From Apoda limacodes (lineage: Eukaryota; Arthropoda; Insecta; Lepidoptera; Limacodidae): 64,000 bases of DNA. The notes beneath the pieces are model-generated. The model did no database searches and was not told the origin of the DNA. It was given only the letters and a program-made list of their open reading frames with translations. Every line of letters begins with the position of its first letter. Positions within the stretch are counted from its first letter, which is position 1. Positions 56,501-64,000 of the stretch are shown here, in pieces. The stretch is taken from contig OX291553.1 in assembly GCA_946406115.1 (NCBI GenBank), positions 6,887,001-6,951,000 of the forward strand. Reading direction: 5' to 3'. The translations under genes and the position numbers were made by a program.

Positions 56501-57135
56501 AAGTGCTTCACCACGTAATTAAATTAACGGTCTTATAGCCAAAGACATGAAATGTCCTACGCCTTGCTTTGCTATAAATAGCGAGCATATGTTTTTTTTT
56601 TTAATAAATTTGTTATAAACATGTTTTTGTTAGTTTTTGTAGCATACAATTGAAACTTATCAATCGCATACATTTACAGCAGGATAGCAAATAGATTTTT
56701 CTACAAAACAGTAAGAGACATTAGTCAAGTGTTTTACGGACTCGCGCAACGTTGCTTCGTACCACCATTTACGTAATTTACGAACACAAACAAAAATAAA
56801 AACATTGCCACTAAGCCGTCACTCATCCAATGGCTGACCAAGCCCGACGTTGCTTAACTTTAAATATAGTTTTCAATAAACACATATGTAAGTAACTAAT
56901 TCTCTTAACAAACTAAACTATTTTTGCTAGATGGCGCTGATACGGTAATTTAAGGTGGAAATGGCTCGAGCCCGTCTCGCACTTTTATTATTTGTTGTAA
57001 TACTTTAGAGTTAGTAGAAACAACTTCGATAAAGAAGCAGACAGAAAAACTTGGACTGGGCAGCATTTAGTAAGTTGCGTCAAGTTTTTACGTCGCCCAT
57101 AATTCAATGCTTAAAGACATAGGTGTATTATCAAT
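53595..57135. other. Long gene-free stretch
   Basis: 54530-54640 carries a short Helitron-like fragment (CTTTGAACACCCGTTAGGGG). 56436-56527 has a 30-codon coding-like patch (GRQLVYGPFYNWTDERNPRL) behind an acceptor-like TTTTCATTAG but no partner. Nothing else could be supported. Confidence 0.4.
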
Positions 57136-57139
57136 GTAT

Positions 57140-57540
57140 TGCTGATTATGACTCATGGCATGGAAATATGGACACTGACAATCGGCCTGACCCACAAACT
57201 AAAAGTCACTCAGCGGACTATGGAACGGGCTATGCTCGGAGTTTCTTTGAAGGATATTATCAGAAATGAAGAGATCTGACGAAGAACTAAAAGCAAGCTA
57301 AAGTGGCAATGGGCAGGTCATATTCGTCGCAGAACTAATGGCCGTTAGGACAGACGAGTTAAGAGAAGAGACCACTGTTTGGTTGGCACAACGTGGGTTC
57401 CACTTCAGTCAGGTGGACCGATGACCTGAAAAAGGTAGCCGGAAGTGGATAGATGAGAAAGGCATAGGACCGGGCGTGGTAGCGTTCATATATAAAAGCC
57501 TGTATCCAGCAGTGGACCGTTATAGGCTGTTGGATCGATT
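57140..57540 (+). pseudogene. RTE-type LINE, degraded ORF C terminus
   Basis: Successive frames read MTHGMEIWTLTIGLTHKLKV, TQRTMERAMLGVSLKDIIRN, KLKWQWAGHIRRRTNGR, WVPLQSGGPMT-like pieces and a closing KPVSSSGPL from CCAGCAGTGGACCGTTATAG. This is the characteristic tail of RTE/BovB-type reverse transcriptase ORFs (LKWxWAGHIxRR...RWTDDL...QWTxIG). Stops and frameshifts make it non-functional; the upstream polymerase part is absent. Confidence 0.8.
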
Positions 57541-58375
57541 TAGATCTTACACTATTTTTTACTGAAAGTTTAATAACAGTAAAAATGTTTTTTTTTGTAC
57601 GCCCGAAATTATAACTTTTTATTGTAGAAAATTTGTATTTGTATTTACCTATCAAAGTGACTAGTTATTTTTGCTCATCAGTGTAATAACATGGGGCTTG
57701 CATACTTTTCGGTTGAATTATTATGTTTGGAATCGAAAAAACGAAAAATTCCTTTTTTAAATATTTTTTTATAAATTGTATGTGGAAGATCTACGGATCT
57801 CTTTTCTCTTAGGACTACAGACTAACTACTACAGTAGTTTTTTTATATAACAGCTAACCTATATCATGTACAACAACTTAATTCAGGCAAATTCCGAACA
57901 ATTCACATCAAATTTTGGTTTTTTTTTAAACCTATTTCTGACTGTACCATTACTTCTGAAAGTAAAGCATTATTGCATAATATTGATACATAATGAAATA
58001 TTCTTTATACCTTCAAAACTATATACCTATTCATACACTACTTTGTAGGAATAAACAATAGTACATATGAAAAACTCTCATATTATTTGCACCATGCTAT
58101 AAGAATGCATATGTCTTTAGTTTTTAGTTTTCAAGCGCCAAAAATACTTAACTTATGAATTTACTCATGAAATTAAGATTATAAAGTTTGTTGACAATTT
58201 AAAATATGCGGGAGTCATAAGTAGCTTAAAACTGTTTGTATAATGCGGTGTGTCATAATTTTCTGTTGCAAACTTGGCTGCTAAAGGTACATTTATCAAA
58301 TAAAATACATAAACTGCAATTTCCGATGACTTACACATGTCTGACAGTTAAAATTTTATTCGCCTTAATTGGTAA

Positions 58376-58436
58376 AAAATGGTCAAGAGCGTGTCAGACC
58401 ATGCTTAGTGTAGGGTTCTGTGGCCACAATCCCTAT
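58376..58436 (+). repeat. 5' fragment of the GGGTTCC repeat
   Basis: TGGTCAAGAGCGTGTCAGAC, CATGCTTAGTGTAGGGTTCT; the opening of the 3092-3492 family. Confidence 0.6.
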
Positions 58437-58789
58437 ACTTAACATGGTAAGCGATATCTCGTTAGCTATTTGACCCAAGCATCAAGTAGTTATCAAGCTA
58501 GCCGTAACAATTTTGGCCTAATATAGCACAGGTATTAATTTCAGCATTTGTACAAAGTTTGAACTAAGGCATACAATTTAGTTTATGTGCTGGATGTTCT
58601 AGATTGTTCCAATACTTATATATGATTGGCTGAGTGACACAAATCTAGCCGAACTAATCACGGGGTATAATTTTGAAAACCGTGTAAGACATTTATTATG
58701 TTTTTATATTTCTTTTTCGATAATAACACATTTAATACAATAAGTACATTTAAATGTTTTTCAACATCAACTTAATTTTTTAGATAACT

Positions 58790-58812
58790 ATATATATGTA
58801 TATATATATTAG
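58790..58812. repeat. Short (TA)n tract
   Basis: TATATATATGTATATATATA. Confidence 0.85.
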
Positions 58813-58974
58813 GTATAATAGATATAAATATTTTATAAAATCCCCGTCACGAGAAGCTTTAAATTTTGTAAACACATATTCAGGGGTTCAGAACCTTTGG
58901 TCAAATAAAAAAACAGTTTTGTAATGAATTTTATTTTTATATAGGGATATAATTTGGTTACCACACACATCTTA

Positions 58975-60761
58975 TTATTGTCATCAGACGATTCCGACTA
59001 TTCTGTTTCAGAATCAGTTACATGGGTAACAAAACTGTCTACCGTGCTATCTATTATTTCTCAATTTGGCCATAAAAGTTATTTTCTTTCTTGATAACGT
59101 GATCCACATAACGCTTCTACCTTTTAACAGTAATCTGCTGCAGTTCTTGTTAACGACTTCACCTCAAATTTAAAATTTATGTAGTTGCGAGCAACGTATC
59201 CCTTGACATCGGCCCAAACAAGCTAAATAGTATTAAGTTCGTAATGATAAGGCGGAAGCCTCAGGATTTCCACCTTATATTTTTTTGCAAGCTCATCCAC
59301 TGCATAATTTTTAAAATTATCTTTAATGGTTTAAACTTTTGCAGCGATTTGGTTTTAATTACATTTTGATCAAAAGATATATTTTTTGTTAGATGCCAGT
59401 TTTGTATATCTTCTTTTTTCCGGGCAGTAGTATGGATCTATTTAAGTAGCCTTGAATGATATGGTGCGTTGTCCATTATCCAACACAACATTTTCTTAAA
59501 GTTTAGGTAGCACCAATTCAAACCATTGTTCAAAATGTGTAGCGTCCATTGACTCATGGTTATCTCTTGTCTCCTTAGTTTCAAATATATTTTCGCCTCC
59601 ATCTACAAAACCATTTTCACATCCTATGTGTGTGATGATTAATCGTCTACCCTTTATTCCACTAAGGTGGCAAACAAGCTTACAGTCCGCCTGATGGTAA
59701 GCGGTCACCTTAGCCTATGGACGCCTGCAACACCAGGGGTATCACTCGCGCGTTGCCGACCCTTTTCTCTGAAACCGCACTGTACGCGACCATTTAGGTT
59801 CTAAAGTGTGAGAATGAATTCCCTGCCGATGGCGAGCGGTGCGATGGTAGAAAGTAGTCGTCGGCATCATTTCGAACAATTCCTCAGAACACAACCCATT
59901 GTACAAGCGGTAGAACACACACACACGAAAATTGTCATACTTAAAGTTATATGGAGAAGAAGTACAGAAAGCTTATATTGTTATACAATAATACGTTAGA
60001 AATACATTTAATTATTAATAAAAAAACATTATTGTTCAAACTCTAACCTGAATTTACCCATGTCTTATTCATATAATATATGTGCCGCTTTTCCCGTCTA
60101 TATTCTTTGATTTTTCTCAAGTATTGTTCGCCGCCATATTATTATATCGTCGTCGTATCCATGAGCGCATTATTTCTCAGGCGTTTTATATATTTAAAAT
60201 GCAAATGCTTTATTAGCCGCCTGAGAGTTATTTCGCTGAAATTTGGTAATTCAAAAGTTTTGCTGAAATTTGGTAATTCAAAATTGCCTGAAGAACTTTT
60301 GGTATTGTAGGCAATTCACCTCTTACAAAAAGAAACTGTGAATTATTTTCCTAATCGCACTTTTATCGTATGTTGGTATTTTCATGATACTAAGGTTTAA
60401 CTGGTGACTTTAATCCCTCATCGCATTTGTATTCTCTTAATATATTAAGCACAGAGGCTATGCCAATTCCAAGAATTTAAGCTGTTTTTTGGTTACTTCT
60501 GTTTTGTATGGATATTGATCAGACGGCCAAGCTTCTTTCACATATTTATATAAGTTAATTGTGTTTATGTTTTCTTCATTAGCGTCGTAAAGCTAGTTAG
60601 TTACCTGTTAAAAATATTATATAAATGTACAAATAACAAAATATATACACTCGAAAAACCATTAATCTCCTTTTGACGGAATCGGTAAAATAGGTGCATA
60701 CCTTTTGACGTTTCTTTCGAGGAAAACTAATTTCTTTGGACGTACTAGGTCCTGGATCCAT
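58975..60761 (-). pseudogene. Decayed DDE (IS630/Tc1-related) transposase split by a LINE
   Basis: The minus strand begins at 60761 with MDPGPSTSKEISFPRKKRQK. Broken frames then read MKIPTYDKSAIRK, LPTIPKVLQAILNYQISAKL and YLRKIKEYRREKRHIYYMNK + TWVNSG. After the LINE come GRRLIITHIGCENGFVDGGE, SMDATHFEQWFELVLPKL, VLDNGQRTI, KKYKVEILRLPPYHYELNTI and LVWADVKGYVARNYINFKFE, then an acidic tail near 58980. Family motifs YYMDETW, LDN and ELNPIELVW are clear. The first Asp is Asn (MNKTW) and the catalytic Glu codon is a TAG. A 27-bp in-frame tandem duplication lies at 60235-60288. It is clearly dead. Confidence 0.8.
59652..59940 (-). mobile_element. LINE 3' fragment inserted in the DDE pseudogene
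   Basis: The minus strand reads VFYRLYNGLCSEELFEMMPT, FYHRTARHRQGIHSHTLEPK and SRTVRFQRK, then a deletion to the 3' end with CATCAGGCGGACTGTAAGCT and GTTTGCCACC. Same family as 18356-18854. It replaced about 40 codons of the host transposase. Confidence 0.85.
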
Positions 60762-60799
60762 TATAAGTAGTAAAGAATAACAATTGATAAGAAATAACA

Positions 60800-63530
60800 A
60801 AATCAACAATAACAAACATTATAACAGCAAACAACACAAACCAATTGTGACGAGCGTCAGGGTGAACCACAGACACAGATAACTGTACAGTGCATTTCCT
60901 AGCCAGCTGTGAAAAAGTGTGACAGAGACGAAGCGAACGTCTGGTGGCTTGTCTATGAGAAGAGGTACCACAGGATAACTTTGTATCTTTCTAAAGTGTG
61001 GCCAACTTTGTGAGTATATTACGCAGTCCATAGGACAGATTACAGAACTCAAAGTCTATGTGGTGAACTTACTTCAAAATGACGGCCCAAATGTTTACGT
61101 TGCATGAGTTAGACGCGTTCCAGTACTACAAAACATTAGATGACAGCGCTTAATATCGCTCGCTTGTTATTTTCGTATTATGCGTATGTTACTTTGAGTG
61201 ATTGACATTGGGATTATCTGTTGTTGAGTTGTCGCTACGTACTTAGTAGAAGTACCTTATTTACAAAATGTATAGCTTCTCGTGACGAGGGCTTTAGCAC
61301 AAATTATATAAAAGTTAATAGTTTTTAAATAAAGTGACTGTGATATACCGACGAACGGATTCGCTGGCAGATATGGCGAAACTATAAATAACGGTTCCTT
61401 GTTTGACTACGGAACCCTAAAAAGTGAATCATATCGTAAGCGATTGGATTTCCGTATGAGTCAATATTGAGGTATATTGTTTCATAAAGCGCGGGTTATC
61501 GCCCACGTGTTACTATTGATCTTCGTCACTGGAAAAAAAACGCATCGCAGAACTAGGGTCGATACCGTCAATGACATCACGGATCTGACTAATTAATTAA
61601 TCATGATAATAATTATATATAAGTATGTGACTACCGCCACCAACCTAAAGCCTTAGTGATTTAGACTCAAAATATGACAAATTACTTTTTATTGAAGGCC
61701 AAAGTTATTTTAACCAGGCCAGTATAAGTATAAGTACTTTTAGCGCCCAAGCACTTTAGAAAACTTTATTTTAGAAAATATTATGTGTAACAGAATCTTA
61801 GTATTACTATTAATCTGTTACGTAATCTATATATCTATCGTAACGCGAATAACAGAGATAGACAATTTATCATAGAGGTCGGAATTTGGTAGTGTAATTT
61901 ACGAGTAGGGATGAACTTGCAACCGGCATACCTACTTGTAACTTTTTTAATTTTGATTATTACAATTATTAACCTTAAAATTATACATTAACTAAATTTT
62001 TCAAGTACAATGCGTGGAATAAGATAAGATTCCGTCTAAAATAGAAAACTTTCTATAGCTACTCCGTTAGAACGACTCCGTTTTCAGAATTACAAGGATT
62101 CTTTTCGTCTCATTTTATTGATCTCGGTGTTTTTCTATAACATTAATACGTGAGAGGCGTTCTGAAGAGTTAACTATGAAGAGATTTCTCGACGGCAAAG
62201 GGTCGTTGGATTGGAAATGGTTTTCCAATACTACTGTTATAGCAATGTGTGTTGGAAATAAGATAAACATAGTGCCATTATATTATGCTATGAAACTAGT
62301 ATGCAGGAAATGTACACGTCTAGTTTTTTCCCGCTACTCAGTCTGCATGGAATTAGCTTTTAAACTACAGTTTCATATTAGGTTATGTACATCAGGCATA
62401 GAAAAATCAGTTGCACTATATGTGGTATCATATCTTATTCCTCCTCCATTCCTCTATGGCTGTTTTCAGTTGCTGCGTTGTCTGTAGAGCTGGTTTGCGA
62501 CCCGGAACACACCTCTATAACTAGTGTTCAAGGCTGGCCAATCCTTTTTTTTAGCTATGGGCGACCAAAACTTAAAACACAAGGTAGGCCGATACATGTG
62601 TCCCGGATTATAGTTTCGTCAAAACATAAAGAGCACTACTGTTTTTTATCAAGCTGTAGTCAAACGGCACGTGCGGGATTTGATTTGGAACTAATTCCCA
62701 AATGCCACGTGTAATTGATTGTATGGACTATATTTATGTATTAGCCCTGCGTGACAGGAAGTGAGCCTTTCACCGCAACTCTGGTTCTGGAGTGTTTTTG
62801 GACTAAGGTGTTATAAAAAATGTCTATTAGTAGTAAGTCCGCATTGGGTAGGGAAAAAAATTGGGCACGGGCAGGTTAGTAATTGATACTCTGGATTACT
62901 GAACAGAATATATACAATTACTGTTACGCGTCTTGACTTACTTACTTGAGACTTGCTTGAATTCTGACTCTAGAGTATATATCAAGTATTTGAGAGAATA
63001 ATAGTAATAATAATAATATACTTTATTGCGCATATAGAAAACAAAACAATTAAACAATAAAAGTAATAACAAATTGGCGGTAATCAGCATTTTTGATTTT
63101 TATTTTATGTATGTTTTTTCTTCAATATTTTTAAAGGTTATACTTTTACAATCTAAAAATGATTAATTTTGAGATTTGGTAGATATGAACTAAACTTACT
63201 TTTTCGTAGTAGATCTACTGAGATTGAACGGTACCTATATTTCGTCAATTACAATAGCATAAGACGTTTTCAGAGAGCTGCTCCATGCTTCAAATTTAAA
63301 GTTGGAAATTGGTCTAAAGCTAAACTAAAAGATGTATATATATGTGCGTGGGCGCAAATTCATTGCGAATGCTTTCAAATGTGGCAGTTCATAGTTTTGT
63401 TTTACTTAAAAAATCTATTAACTTAGGTTTTCAGATTTTATTGTGAAACTTTGAAATTTTAAATATTTACTTTAGTAGGTTAATAAAATGTGAGTTGGTA
63501 TTTTTGAAAAAAAAAACAGAACTATCAGAT
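60800..63530. other. Gene-free stretch with small repeats
   Basis: 61366-61422 is a 3' fragment of the GGGTTCC repeat (GGCAGATATGGCGAAACTAT, TTGACTACGGAACCCTAAAA). 62176-62487 is open for 103 codons with many Cys and hydrophobic residues but no known domain, and the reading continues in other frames to about 62860, suggesting an unidentified repeat. Nothing else is supported. Confidence 0.4.
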
Positions 63531-63539
63531 TTGTCTTCG

Positions 63540-63640
63540 TAATTCCGAAACACTATCAATAAGGTATAGTTTCACAGCCTGGCGTTGAACGGAGTCAAAA
63601 GAGACAAGCTGGTATAGGTGCTTAGGCGGCCATAAAATCA
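63540..63640 (-). mobile_element. LINE ORF fragment
   Basis: The minus strand reads HLYQLVSFDSVQRQAVKLY and so on, matching WPLGPFDSVQRRAVRIVND of the LINE at 18356-18854 but more diverged. It is only about 100 bp. Confidence 0.6.
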
Positions 63641-64000
63641 TTGTCAGGTTATCAGGTTTCCTTTTGGATGTTCTAATTAGATATAAGCAAGTTCTAAAAA
63701 GACAATTTGCCTCTTGACTCACATTTGACAAGGAAAAATTTTTATCACAAGTTATGCATTTAGAACGAAATATTATAGTTTACAACTGACGAGCGACTTC
63801 ATGTTCACTAAGTGTAGTCGAAGCTTCTGTGAAGCAGTTTTGCACAAATTGAAGTAACTTTTCCTTAGCATGCTCGCACGTATCCAACACGCAAGCCCTT
63901 TTTTTAGAGTAAAATACATATATAATAAAATAATAAACAAAAAGCAACTTTAACAACAATTTGAATAATAATATTAAACATTCGTAAAATTATCTCTAAT
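63641..64000. other. AT-rich DNA, nothing recognised
   Basis: Window edge; no supported feature. Confidence 0.5.

Noticed and set aside
56436..56530. Coding-like patch behind a TTTTCATTAG acceptor
   Set aside because: Only about 30 codons, two competing frames and no partner exon or donor; noted but not called as an exon.
57359..57655. 98-codon minus-strand frame
   Set aside because: It is the antisense shadow of the RTE LINE fragment on the plus strand.

Overview
This window looks like intronic, repeat-rich nuclear DNA from a moth or butterfly (Lepidoptera). It is AT-rich and has long introns. It carries repeat families I recognise from lepidopteran genomes: tRNA-headed SINEs ending in ATTTATTTATT, GGGTTCCGTA-type repeats, short Helitrons ending in GCTAGT, a CR1/Jockey-like LINE whose 3' end reads CATCAGGCGGACCGT, and RTE-type LINE tails. 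The species cannot be fixed from sequence alone.

Only one host gene is supported, and it runs right to left on the minus strand. Five exons (50157-50234, 42985-43166, 12563-12761, 5088-5194, 4562-4684) join in phase with GT/AG borders and give the last 228 residues of a charged, partly coiled-coil protein that ends at a TAG stop. A poly(A) signal lies about 100 nt downstream. The introns are about 7.0, 30.2, 7.4 and 0.4 kb, so most of the window is intron of this gene. Its upstream exons were not found. I do not recognise the protein family.

The introns are full of mobile DNA. The best preserved element is a complete hAT transposon (13396-16862). It has an exact 8-bp target duplication and an uninterrupted ZMYM1/DUF4371-type transposase ORF of 839 codons. 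Other identifiable elements are a Tc1-like element with 24-bp matching inverted repeats, a catalytic E-to-Q change and a nested 310-bp hAT MITE (38003-39760); a decayed Helitron helicase end (8128-8711) beside a 22-bp minisatellite; a decayed DDE transposase split by a LINE fragment (58975-60761); and a decayed multi-exon copy of a multicopy insect protein of unknown function (30490-33301). Numerous LINE, SINE, Helitron and MITE fragments fill much of the rest.

Larger structures include a roughly 2-kb palindrome-like inverted duplication with a LINE fragment inserted at its centre (17640-19700), and two copies of a roughly 100-bp tandem array in opposite orientation 5.5 kb apart (20616-21260 and 26740-27290). 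There are also two near-perfect hairpins of pre-miRNA size (22561-22637 and 39959-40028). I see no CRISPR, operon, rRNA or true tRNA gene, and no clear evidence of a new functional system. The most noteworthy items are the intact hAT element, the LINE-centred palindrome and the unidentified five-exon gene.
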